Source: Desmodus rotundus (lineage: Eukaryota > Chordata > Mammalia > Chiroptera > Phyllostomidae). Taken from it: a DNA stretch of 64,000 nt. The notes beneath the pieces were generated by a model, which saw only the letters and a program-made list of their open reading frames with translations, was not told where the DNA came from and did no database searches. This document shows, in pieces, positions 47,531 to 59,405 of this stretch. The stretch covers positions 8,289,342-8,353,341 of the forward strand of contig NC_071399.1 in NCBI RefSeq assembly GCF_022682495.2, in the 5' to 3' direction. The first letter of the stretch is position 1. Each line of letters starts with the position of its first letter. A program made the translations under genes and the position numbers.

Positions 47531-49829
47531 CAACCTCTGATGTAGAAATGCTTCCCAACCTGAACTCTCAGTCTGCGGAGCTCCCTTCCCCAGTGACCAT
47601 GCTCCCTGCCCTGCCTCAGCCACCTTCGGGAGCACAGCCTGAGTCACCGTGGCACTGTGACTGGTACCTGTGACCCTCTGTGACCTATTCATCTGCCCCA
47701 CTCGCGGACCAGCACTTCATTCTTTCCCACTCCTTCCCCCTAGAACCCAACTCATAGAATCCTTTGACCCCATCAGGCCCTTCCCCCCACTGACACCGCC
47801 TTCTCTACGCTGTCCTTCATCCACCTGACGTCCTTCTGTCCTCCTTCCAGATCTCTGAGTCTCATTGGAAATCATCAGAATCCCTCCTTTGCATAAATCT
47901 TTCACTCCCTGGCCCCTCCTGGCCTTGTCACTCACTTGGCAAAACCACAGCCCTCCTTAAGCCCAACACTCTGCATAATGTGCAGCCAAATGGGCCCCTA
48001 GAAAACCAAAAGCCAAGCTGCCCCCCCCTCCACGTTAATTCAGGACCACAAATCTCAAGCCAGCACCTTCTGGGCCGGTTCCCCAACCCAGGCAATCTCC
48101 TCTCTGGCCTCACAACTTCTCTCCCCAGCCACCACCAGCACCTCCTCCGCCACCATCACTCCCAGCCCACCACGAGACTTATATTTCACTGTAAAATGAG
48201 AAGCTGATAACAGTTCTGCAAACACAGGCCAACCAGCTTCACACTTCCTCCTTCCCTGGGCACACCTGAGGCTGCCGCCTCACCTGTGTGCGAGATCCCC
48301 TGACCTCTTACCTACTGAAGGACACCATTCCAGCAGTTCCCCCTGTCTCCAGGGTCTCCCTGAGTCCTTACTGTGTTTATTCGAACAGCCGCTATTTCTC
48401 CTATCGTCTGTATGTCTGTCTATCTATCTACCTACCTGCCAATCATTCTGAGTAGGGAAGGGTGGGGGACTTGGCGGAGGACTGAGCTCAGGGGAGGAAA
48501 AGCCAATCAGGTAGAGCAAGGCTGTTCTCATGCAAAAGGCAGAACCAGGGCAGAGGGAGATCAAAGCAATAGCGTGGCCCCAAGACTGCCCCACCCCCAT
48601 TCCTCCGACTTTCCAGGCAGGTTCTGGAAGGACAAGGAGTCCAACTGGTGCAGCTAAATTTACTGGAAAAGGCAAAGAGTTTGTCTGGTTTCCAAGAGCC
48701 TGGGCCTGTGCCCTGAGCCCAAGTGGGCCTGTGAAGAGAATTTAGATGCTTGTCAGAGAGCCCTTAGCTCACTCACTCCTAAGCTTTGAATTGTTGCCCT
48801 TTTCCTTCTCGTTCTGTTGAACGATTTTTATAAACAATTCTTGACCCTCTTGACTAAAATCGGTGGAGGGGGGCTCTTTTCTTTTCCAACATGTGCACTG
48901 GGATGGCTGAGACGAGCCGTCCTAGGAGCAAGTGCTGCGTGAGACCAGGCGTGGTGGCCGCAGCATCTGGGAGAGTGTGGGGCGCACCCAGGTGGGGAGT
49001 GGGGTGTGGGTGGGGAGACAGGGAAGGACAGAAGCTTGGCTCTCCCCTGCTAGAACAGGGAGGGCCTCTCCATTCCCCACCAGAATTCCAGGAGTCAACT
49101 TGCGCGTTGGGAGGGATGAGGTGAGAGTTCATTTGATGGCACAGCTTGAGAGTCCTCTGGGGTGTTGGGCAGGTACAGCTGGCCCCTGGGGAGAGAGCAG
49201 AGTGGGCCAGTTAACCATGGTCACCACGGTTACCATGGGCACATGCAGCCATGCCCTGCCCAGGAGCTTCGGGCATCCAGCACCCACAGACTCAGGGTGT
49301 CTTGCTACGGCACCCCACCTGGGCTTGCCTTAGCAATGCCCATGTTTCAGATTCTTCTAGACCCTCAGCCCCCCTCCACCTTGGGTTCCCTATTTTCTAT
49401 GTATACAGGCCCTGCTTTCTAGGTTGGCAACCATATTCTGATACACTCACGACAGGGTCAGAGGAAGTCCATACCATTCTTAATGTAAAATATTTGAACT
49501 TTTCATAGATAGGCCTCGTTTCGAGGAGAAAACTGAATGCGGAGAATTTCTGGGTCATTCCCTCAATATTAAATGTTCACTAGTGGGTTGTAGCCAGCCC
49601 ACACAGAGACTTTGTGACTGTCACACATGAAGGTCACAAAAAGAACAGGAAAGCACTTTCAGTTTCAGGGGTGGCCATCAGGAGCCAGTTACCATACTAA
49701 CAATCAGAGGTGCCTGAAAAAGTGCAGTGGATTCCTCCCGGCCCTGACACGGGCTTCTTCTCTTGCTCTTCCCCTCCTGCTTTTTCCCAGTCTTTCCCCT
49801 TTTCTCCATCCCTCCCTGCCCCCACATGC
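47531..49829. other. Intergenic segment without recognised gene
   Basis: C-rich sequence at 47690-48180 may include decayed L2. A TATC/TACC-type microsatellite sits at about 48408-48438. A near-perfect 24-bp palindrome lies at 49215-49238. No gene is supported. Confidence 0.5.
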
Positions 49830-49995
49830 TGGAATGTCAGCCCCATGCGGGCAGGCAGTTTCTCTGCTTTGTTCCCATCTGCGCCTACAGTACGTAGAAC
49901 AATACCAAGCACACAGTGGGAGCAGGTTTTGGTGGGTGAATAAATGAATGAACAAATGAATGAACTAACGAATGAGTGAATGAGTGAATGCATGA
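49830..49995 (+). mobile_element. L2 LINE 3' end with GAAT-type tail
   Basis: 'ggaatgtcagccccatgcgggcaggcag', 'caagcacacagtgggagcagg' and then an imperfect (TGAA)n run at 49935-49994 are the L2 3' end and its tetranucleotide tail. Confidence 0.75.
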
Positions 49996-50078
49996 GGAAG
50001 CTAATGGCCTGGCCCGTTGTCTCCGTCATCACATTTCTAAGAAGCATTCCTTGATGTGAAATAAAAATTTCCTTGTGA

Positions 50079-50305
50079 GCCCTGACCGGTGTGGCTCAGT
50101 TGGTTGGGGGTCATCCCATAAATTGAAAGGTCGCTGGTTTGATTCCCAGGCAGGGCACATGCCTGGGTTGTGTGTTCGGTCCCTGGACAGGGTGCCTACA
50201 AAAGGCAACTCAGTGATGTTGCTCTCTCACACGGATGTGTCTCTCCTTCTTTTTCTCTCTCCCTTCCCCTATCTCTAAAAATAAATAAATAAATAAATAT
50301 TTTTT
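50079..50305 (+). mobile_element. VES SINE (bat tRNA-derived), full length
   Basis: Starts GCCCTGACCGGTGTGGCTCA (box A region), box B GGTTTGATTCC at 50136-50146, 'gcagggcacatgcctgggtt' body, C/T-rich stretch and (AAAT)n tail. The 14-base target-site duplications are aaatttccttgtga (50065-50078) and aaatgtccttgtga (50306-50319), with one mismatch. The 67-codon frame across it is the usual SINE artefact. Confidence 0.95.
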
Positions 50306-50319
50306 AAATGTCCTTGTGA

Positions 50320-50849
50320 ATCTATATTTTCATGTTCTACTCCTTGGTCACTGCTAACCACAACCAGAAAGCTGTGGCCCTTGGGACACCAGAGCTTGGA
50401 GGTCTTGGGACCGCATGTGGCTTCCTGCATGGCTTTCCACTGAGAACCTGCAGCATGCCGGGAGCACCTGTATGATCTCTAGACTTCTGCCTCCTCTAGC
50501 TCCACACCTATGGGGGCTGTAAAAATTGCTCAGCAGGGAGCCCGCGACCTGCACCTCTCTGCCAAGTGTGGCTGGGTGAGAGGCAGTTGTCGTAAAATGC
50601 GGTTGTCACAGCTGTGTCTGTAGAAAGCACAGCTGTCCTCTATGGGCTGGCTGAGCCCCTGTGCTCTCCCTCAACTGCAGATCAGTTCCAAACAGTCCCT
50701 TGATGCCGGCCGTGTACAAGCTCGGGCAGCCCAGGTTGCCAACGCAAGGGGCGCCTGGTCTCTAATAGCCCCTGCCCAGAGAGCTCAGCAAGCACTTCCC
50801 ATGTGCTTTCTCATCAGCGCCCCATCAGAACCGTCTGGGACACGCACAC
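50320..50849. other. Intergenic segment without recognised gene or repeat
   Basis: Unique sequence; nothing supportable. Confidence 0.5.
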
Positions 50850-50988
50850 ACTGTGATTAGCCCATTTCACAGGTGAGGGCAGTGAGGCTCCTGTAAGTGA
50901 GAGGACTGGCTCCGGCACCACCGAATTGGTAAGTGGAGGGGTCAGGAAGGAAACTCAAGCCTGGCACTAAAATCTGTTCTTTGCTTTC
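50850..50988 (-). mobile_element. MIR SINE fragment, reverse
   Basis: 'gattagcccatttcacaggtgagggcagtgaggctcctg', 'gaattggtaagtggaggggtcagg' and 'aactcaagcctgg' follow the antisense MIR consensus. Confidence 0.75.
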
Positions 50989-52149
50989 AGAGAAAATTCC
51001 AGGTGAGGCTGTCAAGAGTTAAGGCCAGGTGCTCGGGTTTCGCTCGATCAGTCTTCGCCGTGGCCGCCCTCCAGAGCAGGCGCCTCACTTGGAAACACAG
51101 GGTGCGCCGACACAGCTGGCACTAGCACTGGCCTTTGCTTCTCCGCTGTCCATCAGAAGCACACGGGAACCATCTATATTTAGCAGGGATAGGTGTTTGT
51201 GAGTGGGCTTGGGAACCTAAATATTATTTATTTTGTTTCTAAGTTACAAACAACTGGCTGACCCGGGTGGGTTTTGGTCTTTAGCCTGGATATTACGTTG
51301 GGCACTTTCTGAACTTTCTTCTAGCAGAGGAGAAAGGAATGAACATTATCTAGCATTCATTAGCTGCTCCCCTTTTGACAGGATCATTCCATCTAATCCA
51401 CCAGCCCACGAGAGGCCCCGCCCTGGTTTGATTGCAGAGGGCACGGAGCTTAGGCACAGGGGGTGGCTGATCAGGATTTGGACCAAGTTCTGTCACCAAA
51501 GCCTGATTGTTTCCATGGCTCCTCTGAGACCGCCAGCAATGTCCCCCCATGGGGCATCCTGGGGCAGGGCCGAAAGTGGGTCGTCACCCTCCCCAACACT
51601 CCCCAAGCAAGGAGTGCTCGTGTGGTCAGCGTGCTCAGCACAGCGCAACCCTGGCCACCAGCTCTTCCGTGTTTGGTGACGCTGCCCACAGACTCTAAGG
51701 GAATGCTGCTTGAAAAACTACTGTTGAAGATGTTCCCCAGCAAGGGGACTGCCTCTGTCCAGTGACAAAGATCCTCAACTTGACCCAGCTCCAGCCTGGC
51801 TCCTTCCTCAGAGCCCTCTCTTCCAGTAAGCCTCCACCTGGGCCTAGGGTGGCTTGAACATAGTTTTTAACAGTTCAAGGCCACATCCCTAGGATGACCG
51901 TAAGCCCCCTTAAAGGGCCTGAGAAAACGCAAGGCTGCCAAGAGAACTGGCTGATTGGTCCAGCCGATACCTGGAGACAGGGCCTTCATCCCCCAGCCTC
52001 TGGGGGTGGGAAGGAGCCAGCTAACACACCCACGTGGGGTTCACATGGACCAGCCCCACTCCCTCTCACTTTTCATAACTTTTCTCTTCCCTAACTCCAC
52101 TGAGCCCCCACTGACACCTCCCCAGCCCCTCGTTCACCTTTAAAACGCT
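50989..52149. other. Intergenic segment without recognised gene or repeat
   Basis: G/C-moderate unique sequence; overlapping frames up to 148 codons without domains. Confidence 0.5.
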
Positions 52150-52290
52150 CTGTTACTTCTCGTGTGCAAGGGGCAGCCCATCGGTATTTCCCTCTCCCAT
52201 CGATCTTTCTCTCCCTCTCTCTCCCTCTCTCTCCCTCTCTCTCCCTCTCTCTAAAAATAAATAAATAAAATCTTTTTAAAAAATCAGAGT
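52150..52290 (+). mobile_element. VES SINE 3' remnant with expanded pyrimidine tract
   Basis: 'ggcagcccatcggtatttccctctcccatcgatctttctc' corresponds to the VES 3' body. It is followed by a CTCTCTCCCT-type tandem run (52208-52252) and AAAAATAAATAAATAAAATC. The tRNA-related head is not recognisable and no TSD was identified. Confidence 0.75.
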
Positions 52291-53529
52291 AGCTTGAGTT
52301 GGGCTGTGGCACGAAATAGTCAAGCACTTGGGTGGATGGGTGTTCAGGCTGCTGCAAGAGCCCACGGGAGCCCACCCTGTCAAAACTTGCAGAACGGTTT
52401 GCCGAGGGCGATGGGAGGAGACAGCACCCTGCGCAGAGCCCCGGAGCCCGGCGCTGCAGACAGAGACGTTGCTGGGCCCTCTGGCTGCCCTGCCTTCCCT
52501 CTGGACACTTCTGCAGGGTCAGCGCCCACTGCTGGGGAGGAGGGGCCTCCGTGGGGCGGGAAGCCCCAACCCCGGGCTCTAGGCCACCTTGCGGGGGAGG
52601 TGTTCTTCAGGGCTGGCTTCTTCATTTCAGTCCTGGAGTCCTCATTCATCTTCAGAACCACTTCATGTATCAGTATCTGCAGCGGGGGTGTCGACTGGGA
52701 GTTTCCATGGCAGTCGGGTGGTTTCCAGATAGCTCAGTGTTTCCGCCCCAGCGCACACGAGGCCTGATGCACCTGCTGCTTTCAAGTGCTCGGAGGAGGA
52801 GGCAGGTGTCTCCTCGGCTTTACGGCGTCAGGTTGTGACCAGTGTTGAGGGCCCAGCGTGGCACCTGAGCCGGCTCTTCCTCCTCGCGAATTCGGGCAAG
52901 TACTTTCAGTCTCAAGACTAAAGGATGTTTATCTGGAATGTGAGACTATTTGAGTGATGACATCTTTAACATAATGCCTGAACATTTCACATTTTTATGT
53001 TTTCCCAGTGCCATGCTGGGTAAACAGCAGTAGCATGAGGAGTTGAATCATAGGGAGATGACATAGGAGTCCCAGAGAATTCTGGGACTCTTTCTCCGAC
53101 TGCCTGGCCCATGTCCATGCGGTATCACATCCAAAAGAAACATAAATTCAACTCCAAAAGCATCGAGGGCGAAGTCATCGCCCATCTCAGTAAAGCTTCA
53201 TTAAGTTCCACTAATCCCTGCAGTTGCTTCTGCTGAAATTTCTCATCTGACTCTCCCCCTTCCCACCGCCCAAGTTTGTGAGCTTTCTTTTCCAGCCCAG
53301 GGAACCTCCCGTCTTTCCCTTTGCCTGCACGAAGCGTTCCATTTCTGCAGCTCTGCACAGTGCCAGAAAAGGGAGGAGGGAGACAGGAAACTCTTCATAT
53401 TCTTGTTTCTGTCATATATGAACCTGAATGCACATGTAACCGTATCTTCCCAGGAGACGCTGTTTTACTCAAAACGCTAGCAATATAAATCCTTGACCTT
53501 TCAGCACCGGTCCTGTAACTTCTCCAGGC
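52291..53529. other. Intergenic segment without recognised gene or repeat
   Basis: Overlapping frames of up to 168 codons at 52290-52840 reflect G/C-rich sequence; no domain is seen. Confidence 0.5.
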
Positions 53530-53720
53530 ATTTTAGAGCAGCGCTGTTCAAATATTTGTGTGCCCTGGGAATCTCCTGCAGGCTCTGTTAAAATGTAGAC
53601 TCTGACTCGGGAGTGCAGGGCTGGGGCCTGGGATTCTGCATCTAAGAAGCTCCCAGATGATGGCCAAGCCTCGGACCTCACTTTGACCCTCACTGCCGAT
53701 GCTCAGACCTCACTTTGAGT
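53530..53720 (+). mobile_element. MER5A-like hAT-Charlie relic
   Basis: 'gcgctgttcaaatatttgtgtgccctgggaatctcctgcaggctctgttaaaatgtagactctga', 'gggcctgggattctgcatctaagaagctcccagatgatg' follow the MER5A consensus. Confidence 0.8.
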
Positions 53721-54434
53721 GGCAGGGTGTACGTGACCTCATTTCCCTCCCATAACGCACCTGGAAATGTTACGTAGAGTTATTAAACTTATGTTCATTG
53801 CTGCATTTCTCATTTTCCCATGAGGCAACCTAAGGAGTCTGGTTGGCCTGTGATTTCACCTCCTCACAGCTTTGGAGCCCGAGGTTCTCTGGCCGCTGGA
53901 CAGCCTATTGGAGACGGTGCCGCAGCTGGGGGCGGGGGACTGCCTAAGAGATGTGTTGACAAGGGCATGGACATTTCTGTATGGATCTTTAAGGAATCAA
54001 GGTCTTGACTCCTATTGAGAACAATGTCTTGAATGGGCTTATTGGAAGACCCGGGGAGCCTCTGTCCAGGACCGTTCTCAAGTGTCACTACAGCATGAGG
54101 CAGGAGCTGTGTGGATGACTGTTCAGGAGAAGAGAAGAGGCAAGAGCCTGGATATAACAGGGGGCTGCTGGGCTAATCTTCCCTCTGAATCCACCCAGCT
54201 GTCTGTTATCAGCACATCCCTCCCTATCCTCCCCTATAGCTGTGAATGGGAAAGCAAGGTTGGAGAACTCCGCCTATGGAAGAAAACAGGGGACGTGGGG
54301 GTGGAGGGCTGGGCACTGGGAGGCTGACAGCCTGTGGAGAATAAGACGCAGGAGCTGCGGGCAGGAGAACATGGGAAAGGGTTTTCCATCAGCCAGCTGC
54401 ATTCTTAATGTTGCTGGAAATCAAAGCGAGTCGC

Positions 54435-54530
54435 ACCTGAAGGGGCCTCAGAGACCCCCTGGCTCTAACCTTCCACGTGCAGATAAAGAAACTAAATCCA
54501 GGAAGCTGGGGGCCTTGCTCGAGGTCTGAA
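54435..54530 (-). mobile_element. MIR-like fragment
   Basis: 'ctcagagaccccctggctctaacc' and 'cagataaagaaactaaatccaggaagctgggggccttgctc' resemble an antisense MIR-class repeat; short and diverged. Confidence 0.45.
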
Positions 54531-54799
54531 TATTCATTGGGGCTTTTAGCTGGCTCTGAACTCATGGTGCTGGGTGCTTTGCAGGTGAACATGCTGTTTC
54601 TCACATTCATTAACTCTGACACATGGAATTACATATGAAAATGGTTCCCAGGAATTCATTTCTGCTGCGTTTCTGAAACTCCACTGTGACCAGGAAAAAA
54701 ATCGGCAGAAGGGGCCATCAGCGTGTCCCCGGGGCTCAGCTGTGCACCTGTGGGTGGCTGCAGTTTGGGGCACTCTGAGATGGCTGCATCCATGAGCGT

Positions 54800-54955
54800 A
54801 TCCCACAGGAAGGAGGTGGCATTGTTCCCATTTCACAGATGGGGCAACTGAGTCTGAGGTTAGGTAGATTGCTGTGGGTCATACATACATCTGCTGAACT
54901 GGGATTCGGACCGCGGCCTGCCTTCTCCCAGATTCTGTGCTCCTTCCCACCTCTG
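54800..54955 (-). mobile_element. MIR SINE, reverse
   Basis: 'cattgttcccatttcacagatggggcaactgagtctgaggttagg' and 'gctgaactgggattcggaccgcggcctgcc' are a good antisense MIR match. Confidence 0.8.
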
Positions 54956-57900
54956 CCCGGTCCCTCACCCTTGAGGGTGCCAGAGCATTGTCCAGAGGCT
55001 CTGGGACCAGGACTCAGTTTTCATGAAACACTGGGAGGAGGAGGAGGATCCAGGGAAGTGGGACCCAAAGCTTGGCTGGTGCGAAAAGCAGGAAACAGGG
55101 GGACTCAGTGGGGCGATCGATGGGAGAACATTTGCTTGTTGGTGCCCCAAACTCATTGTACAGTTTTTCCTCCCTGCTCCTGTTTCTAGGAAGGGGTCGT
55201 TCAAGGTACTTTCCCGCATCTGTCTGAGACTCTTGTTTCGATGAGTTGCAACCAGAGCGTTTATGTGGGTGGTGGGAGCCCCCTTTCTCACTCTTCTTTC
55301 CTTCTTTCCTGTCCTGACCCCAGGGGGGTGGCACTCAGTCCCCCTCGCCCATAACACAGCCCACGGGTATAGAGGTGTGGGCCACGCCCAGGCCCTGCTC
55401 CCAGCTCCACGTGGTAACCACCCAAGGCTCGCTGCCCCTCTCAGTGTGGGTGGAGTGCCTCAGGGGACAGGCAGAGTGCTCCCCAATGAGCAGGTCTTTG
55501 CTCAGCTTCAACCACCAAATTGGTCTTTCGTTTGAGGTAGTCAGCGTCAAAGCAGACTTCCACTGGGAGAGAGATTTTTCTCAATTTTTTTAATAGGTTG
55601 AAACCAAATTAAATGACCCAGATCATAGACCCAGATCGTTTTTCCACATTGATGGAGAAAATCCACCCCCCCCCACACTCTCCTCCTCCCCACCCCACAC
55701 CCCCACATCCTTGGACGACAGCTCAGCCAGTCAGGCTGTCATCATCCGTACACAGAAGAGTGGGTGACCCCGGGTTGGGGGGAAATGGCAAGCCCAGGGC
55801 TTGTCTCTTCCAGAACCCATGGGGGTGGGGGGTGCTGCAGGAAGAAGGGAGAGAGAAAGATAACCCATGACTAGGGACCAAAGCAGGAAGAGGGGAGCCT
55901 GAGCCTGAGCTACGGAGCCTGGAGGCTCGGGATTGGCAGGCAGAGGAGGGGGAGCTCCCCGGCCTGCGAGAATGCCGGCCTGCTTCTCAGCATCACGTCT
56001 AAAATGGCCCAAGGCAATGACGAGTGGGTGACAGGGCTTCTGGGTGTCCCAGGCCTGTATGCGGCACACGGGGGCCCTAGCAGTCCCAGGGGCCACAAGG
56101 GAACATAGCCTTGCTGAGGTTGCTGTCAGCCAGCAGAGATCTCGGGCGACTTCAGAAAAGCCGGAGTGAATCCGGACGTGGAGATCCGAGGAAACGGCCA
56201 GAGGCCCAGACTCCAGTGGAGGCCACAGTGCATCACCCGGAAGGACTAGGTGAGGCCAGCAGCCCTCGGAGGGACTGGAACAGCAGGTGGCCCAATCCAA
56301 TGGCTGTGCTGCACAGGGGGACCCAATCAACTTCGAGAGGTCGCAGGGGCCTCACTCCTCTGCCGTGCCCAGGTGAACACGCACCTGCTGTCCCAGCTTA
56401 ATGAGTAGTAGCGCTCCCTTTCTCTCTCAAACGGGTCCTGGATTGATCCGACCTGAGCGGCTATAAAATAAATGTTACAGAATAAGGTGCAGATTGTGGT
56501 TCTATTTATTAATGAGAACAAAATCACCTACCTAAGGTTTCTGTATACGCCTGCCTGCCTCGGACACGTTTGCAGGCTGCCGCTAGCCGCGCTTGCCCAA
56601 GGATGGGGTGGAGGCGTGAGAGCACTGCACTATTTTTATCTGCACGGCTTGTTGGTTTTCAAAAATGAAAAAGCAAGTGTCCCGACCTCTGTCCACAGCG
56701 CAGGTGTCACCTGGAGGGGGCGCCAGGGAGGACCACGGAAACCGAGCATTTCTGCTGAGCGTTTTTCTTTAACTGGGACAGCTTATATTACTGCAAACAA
56801 ACCGAGTTTGCCAGATCATTCTCAGCAGAGCAGAGTTTGTTTTCCCTGTTGCCCAGAGGGTGTGGGCTCATGAGGAAAATCAGATCAGCCAGAGAGACGG
56901 AAGCATTTTCTCTGTCCAGCTGAGCATGGGGTGAGGAATTGAGTGAGCGGACCGTAGTTGAACTCTGACTGCTAATCTTGAAAGATTGGTCACTCACGTC
57001 TTCCCATAGACAGAAATTGTTCTGTTCTTTTGTGAGAGCCTGACCTGCTTTGTTTCTCACTTTAAGGTTCCGCCCTTGGTCCACACTCAGGCAGATAGCC
57101 AGCACCAGATCCCACTGTGCCGCCACCCACAGGCTACAGGGTACGGCCACCATCCCCGCAGCCCTGGGAGGCCAGGCAGCCTGGGGCAGCTGCAGCACCT
57201 GGGTAGTCACTTCCGGGCTGGAGAGGCCTCTGCATTGCCCGGGGGCCAGATAAATGTTCCCGTTTGCTCTGTGTGTCCTCCCGCACTGCTGCACAGTCAG
57301 CGAGGCCCTGTGAAGTGCTGTGGTGTCAACAGAAACGGCATCGCACCAAAACCTAAGGACGCCGCGATACAAGCAGCCCTGTTTTGGGGCTCCCAAGGAC
57401 ATTGTCACGGTCCCTTGGGAGCAGGTAGACCACAGAACCTTCCTTGGAGCTCGTCATAAAGTGGGAGCCAGGTCTGGAGCAGTTGGCAATGGGAGAGCCC
57501 CCTACAAGAGCAAACTGTTCTTAGGTGCACTGAGCTCCTCATTGCAAGAGAAAGAGGTACTTAGATGAATCACTTCGATTTTAGTATCGGCAGAGGGGAA
57601 AGAAAAGCACCATTTATGGAGTTGTGGACAACCAACAATACACGCTCCACATACCCTACACACTAGACTAGTCGCTCAGTGTGCTCTTTCAGCTCCTCTG
57701 TGACACGCTCTGGTTCATCAGTTCTGTGACACGTGTTCCCCCCCACGCTTTGACCTCTCTCAGACTGAGGGCGCCTTCAAACCAACAGCCTCTGACTCTT
57801 TGGCTGTCAGCCAGCGGTCATGATACGGTTATCATTGCTTAAAACTGCTAGAATATAAAAATGTCAGCAGCAAAACTTAGAGTGACTTGAAGGAAAGTTC

Positions 57901-58000
57901 TAGCAGTAACAGTATTACACATTTTCACCCACAGGCTCCATGTGAGTGTGAGGAGGAGGTGGGGGAGGTGGTGAGCCGATGTGCTCAGCAACAGGCCTGC
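54956..58000. other. Intergenic segment without recognised gene or repeat
   Basis: Includes a C-rich tract at about 55666-55706 capable of a minus-strand G-quadruplex. Overlapping minus-strand frames of 199 and 206 codons have no domain. Confidence 0.5.
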
Positions 58001-59388
58001 AGGAGCAGGCAGAAGTTGGCTGAAGCTGCCGAATTGTAAATCCCGTTTACGAGTCAGACCAGTGGTTTTGGTTCCTCAATGGGTTATTTTAAGAAACATT
58101 GTATCAGCAATGTTTTCTGATAGAAATATTAAGGAAAATTACCCAAAACTTTGGAATAAGGCAAAGGGAGAACGGCATGTCCTTTAATGTGTCACAGGCC
58201 ACGTAATGGTGGAATGGGACGTTCTTTTGTTTGATTGGGATCTACTCTTCGGTAAAGGGTTACAGTTGGTGAAGTTACATGTTCACTTAGAGGTTTTTGT
58301 CTGGGTGAAATACCAATGATCTCTGTCTAACAGAAAAGTAACCACAAAGATATGTTTCACTGCCTTGTAGGACATAAGCCAGTTATAAACTGGTTTTGTT
58401 TCTAACCAAGCAATCTGCTTCCAACACGTTTTTTTAATGTCCACATAATGCTTTTTCTGCAATCCTCCTTGGAATCAGGTGTACCACCCCGCTGGTTCTA
58501 CCTTAGCCTTGACCTTTGCTCATTCCACACTTGCCTGTGAGCCTTGTTCAACTTTTTGGAAAGTGTACACATCAACAACTAAGTGGGAACATGATTTAAA
58601 AGAGTTGGAATGTGAAGAAGTTGTAGAAATGCCTTCCCCAATTTATTTTACATTCTTCTTTAGGTTCTGCAAAAGGCCATTGATATTAAAAATATAATTA
58701 AGTGCAAGAGAGAATGTTCAGTAAATTTAAAGTGAAAATCCTAAGTGATAGGAAACCGTGGCGTCGTAACGTACTTGGCAGTGGTGCACAAGGAAGGCGA
58801 CGAAATGCAAACACAGCTGAAGCAGAAGGAAGTCAGCTACAACCTTAATGAGGACGGAGGAGGAAAATGTGCCAAATACCGCAAACCCAGAGCTGTGGAC
58901 TGCTAGACCTGGCTCATCGGAGGGCATGCAGTCATTGGAATGGTGGCTATAAGTTAGCCTCCTGTGTCCCATCAAGTCATCAGCGAGGGTCTGCACTGTG
59001 GTCCCAGTGGGCTGCGGCTAACCTTGGAGCGTCCACCTAGGGAGCAGGATGGACTTGGGCTGGGTTGACATTAACGGTTTATGGGATTAGTGTTTTTTTA
59101 AGACCAGGCAGATTTGGATTCCTATATCAATCCAACCCATTGTTAATACTATTATATCGTGTTTCAAGATAATGCGTTTACTTGGAATTTAAGGTACTTC
59201 CAGTGATAAAGATAATTTTCCCTATTGAAGGACCTCACTAAAGAGCCTTGTGGTCCCAGTGTAAAGTGTTTTCAGTTATTTACACTTTTGATTTGAAGTG
59301 TAAGGAATGATATCATGTTTTAAGTTTGAAAACCACATTGAAGCATTTTAACAACATAACTGCCTTATTTATAGGTTTATGTGATTTT
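58001..59388. other. Unassigned host sequence upstream of nested insertions
   Basis: A/T-rich, low-repeat-looking sequence, continuous with 60221-60590 once the insertion between is removed. No open frame of note. It reads like old 3' UTR or ancient transposon sequence but could not be identified. Confidence 0.4.
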
Positions 59389-59405
59389 AAAAAGTTATCT
59401 AAGGT

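Noticed and set aside
50075..50278. 67-codon frame
   Set aside because: It is the translation of the VES SINE head and body.
52332..52838. 168-codon plus-strand frame overlapped by two others
   Set aside because: High G+C explains open frames in several phases; sequence shows no domain.
55731..56330. 199-codon minus-strand frame
   Set aside because: G/C-rich region with overlapping frames on both strands and no domain, signal peptide or splice context.
56788..57408. 206-codon minus-strand frame
   Set aside because: No family resemblance and no supporting repeat or gene context; overlapped by plus-strand frames of similar quality.
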